Positions 11,461 to 21,654 of a stretch of DNA of 64,000 nt are shown one piece after another. Under the pieces are notes generated by a model. The model did no database searches and was not told the DNA's origin. It was given only the letters and a program-made list of their open reading frames with translations. Source of the DNA: Poa pratensis. Taxonomy: Eukaryota; Streptophyta; Magnoliopsida; Poales; Poaceae. The translations under genes were made by a program, and so were the position numbers. Where the stretch lies: contig CAMZMU010000027.1 in NCBI GenBank assembly GCA_947311845.1, forward strand, positions 32,317,723 to 32,381,722, given 5' to 3'. Numbering within the stretch: the first letter of the stretch is position 1; each line of letters opens with the position of its first letter.

Positions 11461-12499
11461 ACGTCAGTACTGTCTATATTTTTAGAGGATATAGTATATG
11501 TACCGAGTTTTCGAGTTCAAATTCAAAAAATTCAAAAAAAATCGGGATTTTTTGACCGGTAAGCACCTTTCCCGTGGGTGCTCGGGAAACTCGGTTACCG
11601 CCCGGTAACTCGAAATCCCGAGCGGTAACCAAAACCTTGACGACCATCGGTTAATCTAAATTTGGACACTTGTCTGTCAGCTCCGCCGATTTAGTCGCTG
11701 GTTTGCATGCCCAGCTTATGTAAGTGGAAGTTGTCCTCGTGCCTGCAGAACGCCTCCATCGCCAGGCCGCAAGCAACGCTAGCACCAAAGGCATGCCCTC
11801 CCACAGCGAAGGCCACCCTGTGATGCCAACCTTCCCTTGCTCCTGTGCCCGCCGCCTCCATGGATGATCTGCATTTCGATTCCGAAATATCAGCGGATGA
11901 AATCGCAATTCCCAGAAGATCTGTCAACCATTGATTAACATCACTCAGCAACCATGATACACCCAGAAAGAAGCGCATCAGATTCGGCTGCAGAGAGACT
12001 GAGGCAGCGAGAGAAGAACGATGTCGTCGTGCGTGCGAGGGCCAAGAACCCAACTGTCCGTCAACACCGAGCTGGAGAAAGATGGTTGCCTCGGTGCTTA
12101 CCGTCGGTGGCCGGTGCGTCTCCCGTCGGCCGCCCCCGGCCTAGAGCTGCCGTGCATGGGGAGCGCTCCCCTTCCTCCATGGGCACGGCCCCGGCGAGCA
12201 TGGCTTCCTCATGGATCGGCGGCCGCTGCGTCCCCGTCGGTCACTGCCGGTCAAAGGAGGAACATGATCGATTGGAGGTGAGTGGATAAGGAATAACTTT
12301 TCGGGATTTGATATGGACTACGGGTTAATTCCTCATAAACTGGAGGGCAAATTGAAAAACGGTGTGACGTGAACCGGTAAGTTCACTTGGCGGTGGCAGA
12401 GCGTGTAATATTTTCTACCTCAGCCTAGCGATGTAAGGGTAGAACCGGAAATTTTAAAAACGTATCATCACCTACTCAAGCCATATTATATAGTAGAGA

Positions 12500-12866
12500 T
12501 AAGACGAATTACATATCAAAATGAGAAATTGTAGATCCGCCTAGGGTGGTGGTAGGTGAATTACATATGCTTGCTGATAGTTACTGCCAAGATATGGAGA
12601 TTCTGCTACAACGACAAGACAAACACTAATCCCTTTTTTTCTACGGAGTAAGTCTTGATGGGAATCCTGTCTACTTTGTGGCGGTACACATTACTTCAAT
12701 CGTTTTCGGAGAGATCTCTGACGGGATATGCCATGTATATGCGCGATTTGGTTGGCCATGGCATGCGCGACCTAACTCAAAAGCTCGTGCAGTACAGGCG
12801 CTCCTCCAGCTAGCTGGGTGTGGCATGACTGTACCGTTGTTACAGCTCCAGGGGTTTGCTCAACAC
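12500..12866. other. Spacer between Helitron and hAT element
   Basis: No conserved coding or repeat signal was seen. Reading frames open across 12678-13200 continue into the adjacent hAT element and look fortuitous. Confidence 0.5.
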
Positions 12867-13539
12867 CACTGGCGGACCTTCACGGGGGCCAACCTGGGCC
12901 GTGGCCCCCCAGCAAATTTGCAAAATCTCTACTACCCCTATGTATTTCTACCGTGGCCTGCAGCCCATGGAGCCCATTCAGTCCATATCGATAGGCCAGA
13001 AACCAGAGACGAGCTTCTTTTCAACAGTTCGCTCGATGGCTCCTCGTTCCCAAGTCCGCTCCTTGACTCCTCGACTGGTTGGATGGTGCCACGACAGGGT
13101 GACCGGCCGGTGGGCGGCGGCGGCTGGTGGCTGCTGGGATTCTTCTCGTCCACGCCCAAGTCAGATTGGTCGCCGTCGCCGTGCGCGATGAGAACTGAGT
13201 AGCAGCCGGGGTAGCAGCTAGCATGAGTGCCTGGGTAGCTAGCTGCAAGTTTTTATGATCTGCTGCTGATTCCTAGAAGGCTCCAACGCGCTGCAAGCTT
13301 TTCTCCCCCTTGCTGCTGTAGTATGATTCGGCGTTCCACAAAAAATCTAGCTCGTTGTGAAAATACTATTGTCCAGGACAAAAACAATATAATTATATGT
13401 TTCGGAAAATGTTACAAATTCTTGCTTGCCGCTGTGGTATGATTTGGTGTTCCAAAAAAATTTACATTTCATTTTGCATCTTTGCCCCCCCCCCCCCCCC
13501 CCCCCCCCCCCCAAAGATTGTGTTCAAGGTCCGCCACTG
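12867..13539. mobile_element. hAT-type non-autonomous element, 673 bp
   Basis: The left end is CACTGGCGGACCTTCACG and the right end, reversed, is CAGTGGCGGACCTTGAACA. These are an imperfect terminal inverted repeat of about 14 bp. An exact 8-bp target duplication CTCAACAC flanks it (12859-12866 and 13540-13547), as for hAT elements. The interior is non-coding. It carries a G/C-rich subterminal block at the left and an uninterrupted poly-C run at about 13486-13512 near the right end. Confidence 0.88.
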
Positions 13540-13547
13540 CTCAACAC

Positions 13548-15361
13548 CTTGCCGGCCGGCACAAAAGAATGAACCAAATATGGTCTAGATTCTAGAAAAC
13601 GACTTCTTTCGTTGTTTAAATTTGTTTGGTAAGTATACTGCTGCCGTTGTTTTAGGGCTCTCGAAAAGAGCACTGCCGCCATTGTCGTATACTACCACTC
13701 GAGTATATCAATGCTTTGCTGGAAATTTTGTGAGCTCTTGCAAATTTTCATGGTTATTATATCCCGATATAAGACGGCAACAATGTAATAAACTCTCTTT
13801 TTTAGTGTAATAACCTCTCATATTTTCTCAAAGGAGCGACAAATTGTATCCATATCTTGCTGGATTAGAATAGTGGGACTCGGAGGTTTGCAGTTGGGAT
13901 TACGAAATGATTGCGTAATCTAACCGTCACCGCCAGGCGATGGTAGCTAGCTGCCGGCCGACGATGACGCCGATCGACCGGCCGGCACATGATTCCCTGG
14001 CATCAACCTTGTTCGCGCACGATCCGAATCGAGCATTAGGCACCACTCTCGAATTCTCGATCGATGCCGATGAGGCTGTTGCACTGGATCTAGCTAGCCC
14101 TCTGCGTTTGCATGCTTTGATCGATATGCCATGTGCATATGCATGAATGCTGTTGGATCAGTCTATCTAGTTGGCACCTCGACGGGGCCGAATTTGGTCG
14201 TGATCGAGGAACCAAATCTCCAAAAGAGCTTTATCATCGAAGATTTGGTCTGCCCCTCGCTACAGGATCGCATTGCACGTGCATGGTACCCAAAGGTGGC
14301 AGACCGGTCTGATCAGGTCGGGTTAGACGTACTTGCCGATCGCATCACATCCTCGCCTTAACTGGCCGCGGTGATCGACCTGTGGAGTGTACTTTGTGCC
14401 TATCCATGCATGGGAGCAGCAGCTAGCATAATCCGATGGCAGATGCGATCGTCCGTTCAATGGGAATCAAGAGATGAGATGGATTCGATAGATCGAGCGC
14501 GATACGATGCCAGCGTCGATGCTCGGCTGCTGGGTGCAGTGATTTGCTTTGGTGGAGGCCTTATCTCTGCCAATTTCGGGAGCCACAAGTAAGTACGTAC
14601 ATGCAGTTCCCGATAGGGCCGGATCGATCCAACCAATCGCTTGCAGGAACCATGGATGGATCGAAAGGCTGAACAGGGATGTATGGTTTGCCACTCTCGT
14701 GCTCGTATCTGGGGCATATCTAATCTACCATGCCGGGAAAGCTATCTCTAGACCTTTTGAAAGCACAAAAATATGGTGCTGGCCGCGCCAGCAATCAGGC
14801 CGCAACAATGCACACCTGACAACACTCGCTGCGCATATGCATATTTTATGTCTCGCCTTCCGTCGATAGATCGATTCTCTAGAAGAAAGCGCGAACGAGC
14901 GCGATCTCGTGCCGTCGCTCTCGCGGCACGAACTGAGTTCCCGATTGGCGCTACGGAAAGTCGGAACTGAAAAAAGAGAAAAGGCCATCGAAACTGACAT
15001 GGAGCGATCGATCGATGATCGCACACGCACAGGATCGATCTCCACATGATTAAGCTAGTGCTGCTCCAGCTGCTGCTAGTGAGGGTGGTGGAACTGAACT
15101 AATTAACGAGATCGATAGGCTGGCGAGCGAGTGATCGCGGCTCGAGTGGCGAGTTCAGTTTGTGACTGACGCGCGTACCCGTCTGACTGGAAACTGGATA
15201 GTCTTGTTTGGCAAAGAAACAAAGTGGTGCGTACCGGAGTATAAAGCATGTATTTTCCCCAATGAAGGTGTGTACAAGTAACCTAACAAGTATAGGAATC
15301 TATCGGTGAATCAAATCATTACTGCAAATATTATAACTTCTCCGGAAATGAAAGCTGAAAC
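13548..15361. other. No recognisable gene; GATC-rich sequence
   Basis: The stretch 13900-15130 is GC-balanced and unusually rich in CGATCGA/GATCGAT motifs. Several frames are open, but none shows a known domain, a conserved splice structure or a plausible start context. It may be a decayed gene or transposon interior. Confidence 0.45.
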
Positions 15362-15746
15362 TACACACTTTCACACAGTTCGCTGTATTGTGCGCAAGAT
15401 AAAGGTTTGCATGCGAGGGACATGTCCAGTTGATCCCCCAGTTACATCACTTTCATACAGTTCGCTGTATTGTGAGCAACTTTTTCTCTTAATACAACGG
15501 CATCTAGGGCGCGCGTTGAAGTGAACAGAAACTGCACAGGGAGAACGCATCCGACTGTTTGACACTGCACACTTCCACACAGTCCATTAGTTTCAGCACA
15601 AGGCATGATAGTAAGACATGGGGAAACTTGCACCGGACATGTCCAGTTGAGGCCTCACAATCACATCCACAATGGGTTTCTTCAAAATGACGGCATCTAT
15701 AGGGAGTTGAGGTGTACATAAACTGCACAGAGAGAAGGCATCCGAC
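15362..15746. repeat. Diverged tandem duplication
   Basis: Blocks recur in order. ACATGTCCAGTTGA occurs at 15420 and 15637. ACGGCATCTA is followed by AACTGCACAG and GCATCCGAC, ending at 15555 and again at 15746. CAGTTCGCTGTATTGTG occurs near 15376 and 15457. The main unit is about 110-140 bp with a period of about 200-217 bp, partly overlaid by a shorter 80-bp duplication. No coding frame is conserved between copies. Confidence 0.75.
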
Positions 15747-16800
15747 AAGAACACAACCCTACGAATCCTGTCTGCCGTCATGTGTTCTATGCTTTCGCCC
15801 CCAAAAAGCAACACATGAGGACGACCAGTATCTTATCTTTAGGTACGTTCATGTATCGGCGAGGCTAACTAATGCAGACATGCACCGGCTAAATCACCGT
15901 CCTTGTTAGTTAAAAACACGATAGGATCGTCGAACGCACAGTTGCTCATGTTTCATCTCTGATTCGTAGAATTTCGGTTATCTTGCACCGACTGCCAGAT
16001 TGGCACCGTAGTTCGTCCACGCTTACAGGGGTTTCACCAACGCAATTTGCATGTGCCAGTAATCTATAGTGAGCCCACTTGGATCTACTGTACAATATTG
16101 CTACTTGGTGGTTAGTGAACAGGCCACTTGCGATCTGGTTCTCTGAATCTCCGTAGCTTGGATGACAACACCCTATCCAAATTAGCATTCTTCCTTTGTA
16201 ATGTCAGTAGACCAAGTTGAGCTTAAGCAACAGTGGCATTTGATGTCGAGGTGACAGAAATGCTGCAATGATCTCGTGTAGCAATTCAACCATGGCACTA
16301 AAAGAAAGCAATTCGGGTGCGATTAAGAAGAGGGAACCCTTCGCGAAGGGAAAATTCCTAGCGGAGAGCGAACGTACAAGAGACACGTGGTGATCCTAGA
16401 AAGGTAGCAAAACTAAATTTGCTCACTGCCTCCTTGAGGACGACAGTGACGTGTGGATGCGTTGACCTGTACGCCATCCCAGCCTCCTGTACGCCCTGGC
16501 CTGAAGCCCCCGCGACGCGCGTTGGATCGATCGTACATCCAAAAAACGAAGCCCCACGTACGCCGGCCGTGACGCACGCCGTACACCCGCGGAAATTGTT
16601 GTGCGCTGTACATCCCATGGTGTTCGATGTATAAACTTATTGTATAAATATGTAGTACAAAACTTTGATTAAATATTACGCCTCGTTCTAGACGCATACA
16701 ATAGTTGTACATGTACAAATACTATGAGTTATTGGTAGTATAATTTTTTTTTGACGTACATCTATGTTGTTAGTAGATGTACATACTCTATAACTATACA
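15747..16800. other. Unannotated; possible left end of a transposon near 16330
   Basis: No gene is recognised. GGAACCCTTCGCGAAGGG at 16334-16351 is itself palindromic. With the following AGCG...GCGAACGT it loosely mirrors GGGTTCCCTTTGCGAAGG...AGCGAAC on the opposite strand at about 17655-17690. The two could be the ends of a Mutator-like element enclosing 16.3-17.7 kb, but no convincing target duplication was found. Confidence 0.3.
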
Positions 16801-17098
16801 TACACAGTTTGTACAACTAAATAGACACATGTTGTACAACTAAATAGACACATGTTGTACAACTAGACAGATACAGATTGTACAGACACATGTACAACTA
16901 TACATGCACAGGTTACACACCTACACATACACAGGTTGTACAGACACAGTTTGTACAACTACACAAACATAGATTGTACAACTACATAACACATATTGTA
17001 CAATTAGACTGACACATGTTGTACAAACACAAGTTGTACAACTAGACTGACACATGTTGTACAAACACAAGTTGTACAACTATATAGGTTGTACAAAA
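16801..17098. repeat. Short tandem array with palindromic core TTGTACAA
   Basis: About fifteen irregular units of 15-24 bp are present, with a consensus such as GTTGTACAACTAGACAGACA. Most units contain the self-complementary core AGTTGTACAACT or a one-base variant. Spacers are A/C-rich (AGACACAT, ACACAAAC). Units are neither identical nor evenly spaced, which is typical of a plant minisatellite inside a transposable element. Confidence 0.85.
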
Positions 17099-17106
17099 AA
17101 AAAATG

Positions 17107-17217
17107 TTCGTCGAAACCTATAAACATGAGATCTAGTTTTGAAGATCTCGACGCGAGGAGTTCAAAAGTGAAAACGGTTCGTAATTTGGACAAGCGGTTC
17201 TCAAGATATTTTATTTC
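17107..17217 (+). repeat. 111-bp direct repeat, copy 1
   Basis: This sequence is repeated at 17391-17500 with about ten differences. Shared blocks include ATCTAGTTTTGAAGAT, GACGCGAGGAG, TCAAAAGTGAAAACGGTTCG and GGTTCTCAAGATATTT. The two copies lie about 284 bp apart, beside the TTGTACAA array, and are probably internal duplications of the same transposable element. Confidence 0.85.
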
Positions 17218-17390
17218 AAAAATTCGGTTTAGAAAAATAAAAAGGAAAAAATTGTCATCCCACCTCACTATCCCTTCTCTCTCATCATACAAAAGTATAG
17301 AAAAACAGGAAATACAAAGTACAAAGAAGTTGGAGTACAACTACACATAACAAGTTGTGCAACTATACATAACCGGAAGTACAAAAAAAA

Positions 17391-17500
17391 TTCGTCAAAT
17401 CCTATCAACATGGCATCTAGTTTTGAAGATCCCGACGCGAGGAGCTCAAAAGTGAAAACGGTTCGTAATTTGGATAAACGGTTCTCAAGATATTTCATTT
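17391..17500 (+). repeat. 110-bp direct repeat, copy 2
   Basis: Second copy of 17107-17217. Between the copies lies another short run of the palindromic unit (CAAGTTGTGCAACT, GGAAGTACAAAA). The array and the direct repeat therefore appear to have been duplicated together. Confidence 0.85.
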
Positions 17501-18205
17501 TTTTAAAACAAATCTCAAAATAAATGCACATACAACCCTCCGCACGGAGAAGTAGAAATCCCACTAAAACTCTCTCGTGCTGCCAATTGTCACATATTTT
17601 ATCACCCACGGGGTACCGCGTGAAGGGAGAAGCTGACACTTGTCATCACGCCACGGTTCGCTGGGTTCCTTCGCAAAGGGAACCCTTTTTCTAGTGATTT
17701 CCAAGCAATTCTACATGAACAAAACAATTCAACCATGGAACACAGATCGGGCCCAGCCCAGAAAACTATTGAGGGCCCTAAGCCACCGGGAACAAAACAA
17801 TTCAATCTGGAAAATAAAAATTGACTGGGGGCCAGCCCCGCAGTCGGCCCAACTTAGGCCTGCCTGAGTAATCTTTTTCATAATCCAAAGCCGACAACAC
17901 GGCTTATTTGGCCTTGTGACAGAAAAAATAGTCAAAATTTGCGATGTCGCGTAGTACTAAAATCCGTACAAACCTTACATCAAACCAAGCAGCCTAATTC
18001 TCAAAAAAAAAATCTAACCAAGCAGCCCCTTCCATTTTTGTGCGAAGGTTTGCTGAAACAGAGCCGGACTCCAATCGCTCAAATGAAATGACGTACACAA
18101 CCTTAGCACTCGCCTGCCCCAGCCTAGGCCAGTCCATCATACTGGGATTCAAACCCATATCGATTGATCCAACTCAACAGGGCTATCTCCGCCGCATCAA
18201 CCCTG
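17501..18205. other. Transposon-like flank and 5' flank of the SNAP-like fragment
   Basis: 17640-17695 holds the GGTTCCTTCGCAAAGGGAACCC block mentioned as a possible transposon end. From about 17740 the sequence carries GGGCCCAGCCCAG-type motifs and ends with a GC-rich rise before the ATG at 18206, as expected of a promoter and leader. No other gene was seen. Confidence 0.4.
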
Positions 18206-18780
18206 ATGGGGATGGCGGCGTCGCTGTTGCGCCGCTACGCCACTCGTGGCCGCGGCTGCAAGGAGGAGACGGCGGAACACAAGGCGATGGCCGCAAACGC
18301 CAAGGACCTGCAGAAGGCGGCTTTCTCCTACGTCCTTACCAAGAACTGTAAGTCGTCTGTATTTGTGCTCTTGATCAAGCCCCAACTATACTATATAATC
18401 TGAATTTTATCACTCATGATGATCTGTTGTGTGCAGGGAGAAAAGCAGCGCTGACGTTCGGCGATGAGGCTGCCTGCGCCCTCAAGGTTTATTTTACGAT
18501 TCTGCATGAACTTAGATGTTCATCACGAACATGAAAAACTGTAAGATGACTCTAGTGTTTTCATTTGTCGTTGGGGCCTGCAGTTGGGAGATGAACTGAG
18601 TGAGGCATCAGCGCTGCTCCTTTCCGCGCAATGCTACAACAAGCTCGAAGACAAAGGTACGTTATGCACCAGTTGGGAAGGGCTTCGGATTGCTTCGAAC
18701 AAGCAGCATATTATTACACCAGTACCCGGCAGGGTCGATACTGCAGGACCCAAGCTAAGCGACTCAGACTCCTGATGGCC
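18206..18780 (+). pseudogene. Alpha-SNAP-like gene, 5' fragment (broken)
   Basis: Three exons with good splice sites can be read: 18206-18347, 18437-18486 and 18584 onward. Together they encode a short Arg-rich start and then a helical-repeat segment. The segment includes KAAFSYVLTKNWRKAALTFG and ASALLLSAQCYNKLEDK. This follows the pattern of SNAP proteins, the TPR-like adaptors that bring NSF to SNARE complexes in membrane fusion. At about 18656-18668 the frame shifts by one; the next helix (ASDCFEQAAYYYTSTRQGRYC) continues in the +1 frame and then degenerates. The matching later segment lies 4.6 kb downstream at 23410-23637. The family assignment rests on repeat pattern and residue spacing only. 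An unrelated TPR protein is possible. Confidence 0.55.
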
Positions 18781-19410
18781 AACCAAGAGATGTACAGCAA
18801 GTCATCTGTTAGGCTCCGATTTGTGAAGGTCGACGAAGAGACTGTCATCATCCAACCATCAATCGTTTGCTCCCTAGTGGATCATAAACGTTGAGGGGCT
18901 ATGTTTTACTGTAGAACGTGCCCGTGCCCGTGCCTGCAGGTTGGGCAGAACTCCCGGTGTGAGTGTGACTACTCACATGCATTCAGTAAAACGTAGAGCG
19001 GTTTTTTTTGTGACCAATTAATAATTGGATTTCCTAAAGCTCGATTGCCCGAGATACAGCTTAACGCTTGGTCGATGTGCGTGACCGTGCGATCGGTCAA
19101 TCAGGCTTGTCGATTATTGACGCGCGAGTTGATGGGTTCGCTCTGTTTTTGTGACCGGGTTATGGCCTGTTAAGTGTTTTTTTACGTTGCTCTATTTTGG
19201 GTTCTTGTTGGGCTTTCTGTTGGGATTTTTTCAGGTGTCATTTTGCGTTTGAGCTTTTTGATTTTCTTGTTGGGTTTTTTTGGGTGTCATTTTGCGTTTG
19301 AGCTTTTTGATTTTCTCCATGGGTTTGAGTTGATTTTTATTCGCGTCGTTTCGTGTATATCCAGAATGTGAAACTTGTGGTGGGACCCAGAGGCATTTTT
19401 CTTTCTCATA
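18781..19410. other. Degenerate tail of the SNAP-like fragment and T-rich spacer
   Basis: An open frame persists to about 18894 but shows no family pattern. From 19140 the sequence is T-rich and contains a near-perfect ~55-bp tandem repeat (around 19205-19320, sharing GGGTGTCATTTTGCGTTTGA). It then leads into the TGCAATTGCA array. Confidence 0.5.
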
Positions 19411-20300
19411 ATTGTGCAATTGCACACAATCCTCGTTAGTGTGCAATTACACACAAGATTTTTTGTCGTTAGCGCGCAATTACACATATTTTTTTGTTTA
19501 CCATGCAATCGCACATGTTTTTTTAATCGTTAATGTGCAATTGACTTGATTATTGTTAGCGCCTAATAGCACATAATTTTTTGTTTAGCATGCAATCGCA
19601 CATGTTTTTTTTCAATCGTTAGTGCACAATTGCACTTGATTATCGTTAGCGTCCAGTCGCATACTTTATTTGCCATCGTTAGCGTGCAATTGCACTTGAT
19701 TATTTGTTTACGTGCAATCTCACACACATTTTTTATCAACAGTGTGCAATTGCATATAGGCGCGTCACTTTTCATTTTTTGAGGTGAGACGCTAAATTTT
19801 TTGTGGGCATGTTGGACCCACAGTATGCCCAAAGTATCGAAGATGTGAACATTGTCATAATTGTGCAATTGCACACAATCCTCGTTAGTGTGCAATTGCA
19901 CATGATTTTTTGTTGTTAGCGCGCAATTGCACATGATTTTTTTGTCATACGCGTAATTGCACATTTTTTCTCATTAGTGTGCAATTGCACATAATTATGT
20001 GCAATTACACATGATTTTTTGTCGTTAGCGCGCAATTGCATATGATTGTTTGTTTAGAGTGTAATCGCACATTTTTTCAGTCGTTACCGTGCAATTGCAC
20101 ATGATTATTTTTTACATGCAATCTCACGCGACATCTATTGCACATGGGCGCGCCATTTTTCTCTTTTTTTGGTGAGACGGTAACTTTTTTTGTGGGCATG
20201 TTGGACCCACAGTGGTCCGAAGTATTGAAGATGGGAACATTGTCGTTAGTGTACAATTTCACACTATTTTATCATCAGCGTGCAATTGCATATCTATTTT
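19411..20300. repeat. Palindrome-cored array (TGTGCAATTGCACA) with higher-order units
   Basis: More than twenty copies of the self-complementary core TGCAATTGCA, often extended to TGTGCAATTGCACA, are spaced by ~18-25 bp. The spacers are T-rich (ATGATTTTTTGTCGTTAGCG) and their sequence is itself repeated. A longer block is interspersed: GCGCGCCATTTTTC..., then GTGGGCATGTTGGACCCACAG, then GAAGATG-GAACATTGTC. It occurs near 19803 and 20192, with a partial copy near 19375, giving a higher-order period of roughly 390-430 bp. This is satellite-like DNA without coding frames. Confidence 0.88.
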
Positions 20301-20522
20301 TTCCATCGTCAGGCGAGCTTTTTTGTCGTCTAGTTGTGTTTCTCTTATTTGAACCAAAATTTTCAAGAAGCCCAGTTTTGGAGAAAGTTACGAAACAAAA
20401 GTCCAAGCCCATTCTAATAACGTAAAAAACAACTAACAGAAAAAGGCCCACATAAAAACCTGACGGAGCTGGCGGGGGAAACGGGCTAGTCCAGCTGTTC
20501 CGTCACCGGATGAGGTAGGTTG

Positions 20523-20567
20523 ACCGAGATTTAAGATAAATCTCGGTGAACCAAGCGCTAGGCGCTT
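20523..20567. repeat. Two consecutive hairpins, possibly a transposon end
   Basis: ACCGAGATTTA-AGA-TAAATCTCGGT (20523-20547) has perfect 11-bp arms. Five bases later AAGCGC-TAG-GCGCTT (20553-20567) has perfect 6-bp arms. After it the composition drops to AT-rich DNA. The pair may mark the right edge of the element that carries the palindromic array. A partner at the left edge was not convincingly found. Confidence 0.6.
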
Positions 20568-21309
20568 CCATTAATAATATATTGTATCTGAAGAATCACG
20601 ATCTATGTTCCTATTTGCTCTCGGCTTTGTCTCAATGAGATCTTCGAAATTCGAGTCCATGTTAGTACATTTCAACAACTTTTTTCATCCTTGAAACTTT
20701 TGCCGCACTCATCCCCGTTGGGTTTATCCATCCACACAAGTATCCCGTCTATAGCCAAACAGAATTAAAATCACAATATATGACACAATAACAAATAAAC
20801 AACATCATATACAGTTAAATGATACATCATATAATAAATTTAAATTTCACTTTTAAACACATATGCACATAGATACCGTCTATATAAGATCACATATAAA
20901 CGATGTATCCCCAATTTAAATTTTAACGTACAATATTTCAAATATTTTTAATCACTCCTCTAATCAATATTTTATCTGTACAAACATTTCTAGCACACAT
21001 TGAGGATTGAGAATATTAAATTAACAAAACTATATAAGTCAATGAAACGGGCATAATCATTTACTTTTTGCCAAAACAAATGTTGGGCCCACGTATTAAT
21101 GTTTGTAACAATATATAAAACATATATCACGCAACGTATGATATGTGCCGAGGGTTGGGTCTCCTTCTAGTGGGTGTCCAATTAGCGAATTAGGTGGGAT
21201 GGGTCTCGCGATACCATGGGAAGCCATGCCCACTTAGAGGATAATGGAGTGCCCATGCATAGCCATCTTTAGTTGAGATCTATTTATACTAAACAATTTT
21301 AGTTTCTTA
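20568..21309. other. AT-rich intergenic DNA
   Basis: No coding, RNA or repeat signal was recognised. Stops occur in all frames and the sequence is rich in ATATA stretches. Confidence 0.5.
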
Positions 21310-21654
21310 GGGTCTCTTTGGATTATAGAATTTCATAAGATTTTTGTAGGATTCAAATCTTTAGGATTTTTTCATGTATTGTCTTTGGATCAAAGGAATG
21401 GTACTACCCAAATTCTATGTACTGGATTCCTATGCCTCAATTCCATAGGAATTTGAACATTCACCCCAACCTCTTTTTCAGACTCAAGTGTATAGGATCG
21501 AGACATTTTTCCTGTGTTATTACTTTGTTCCATCCAAACGACTATTCCGGCAGTTTTCCTGTGTTTTACAATCCTCTGTGTTGCAAGATAAACCTGCGGG
21601 ATTCCTATGTTTTTCCCTATTCTCTTTTTTCAACCCTGCAATCCAAAGAGGGCC
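21310..21654. mobile_element. Tourist-type MITE (PIF/Harbinger)
   Basis: The left end GGGTCTCTTTGGATTATAG pairs with the right end, reversed, GGCCCTCTTTGGATTGCAGG. The target-site trinucleotide TTA is duplicated at 21307-21309 and 21655-21657. G-rich GG-CTCTTTGG termini and TTA duplication define Tourist elements. The interior (GGATTCCTATG, GTGTTTTAC and similar) is partly inverted and non-coding. Confidence 0.88.

Larger units (their letters stand above)
11076..11639. mobile_element. hAT-type MITE nested in the Helitron
   Basis: The terminal inverted repeat is CAAGGTTTTGGTT at the left and AACCAAAACCTTG at the right. It is flanked by an exact 8-bp duplication, ACGACCAT, at 11068-11075 and 11640-11647. 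CA-G-G termini with 8-bp duplications are typical of hAT elements. Subterminal copies of GGTTACC/GGTAACC and CTCGGGA-type motifs occur at both ends in inverted order. There is no transposase frame in 564 bp. Removing the element restores a contiguous target. Confidence 0.88.
10456..12499 (-). mobile_element. Complete non-autonomous Helitron, 2,044 bp
   Basis: On the minus strand the element starts TCTCTACTATATAATATGG at 12499, the common plant Helitron 5' end. It ends with a CCCGTTGCAACGCACGGG hairpin followed by CACTTTGCTAG at 10456. The flanks are A on the 5' side and T on the 3' side, as expected for A^T insertion without target duplication. There is no Rep/helicase frame, so it is non-autonomous. 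It contains a hAT-type MITE (11076-11639) and, right of that, a GC-rich segment with a short open frame on the minus strand (about 11691-11858, beginning MEAAGTGAREGWHHR) that may be a captured exon of unknown origin. The same terminal family appears at 51371. Confidence 0.88.

Noticed and set aside
13940..15050. Protein-coding gene in the GATCGA-rich stretch
   Set aside because: Several overlapping frames are open on both strands through composition alone. No domain, splice logic or start context supports one.
16330..17700. Mutator-like element defined by the GGAACCCTTCGCGAAGGG blocks
   Set aside because: The inverted similarity is patchy and no 9-bp target duplication could be found, so it is not listed as a defined element.
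19411..20300. CRISPR-like appearance (regular palindromic repeats with spacers)
   Set aside because: The spacers are themselves repeats, units are only ~30 bp with variable length, and the context is a plant chromosome with introns and no cas genes. It is a satellite-like array.
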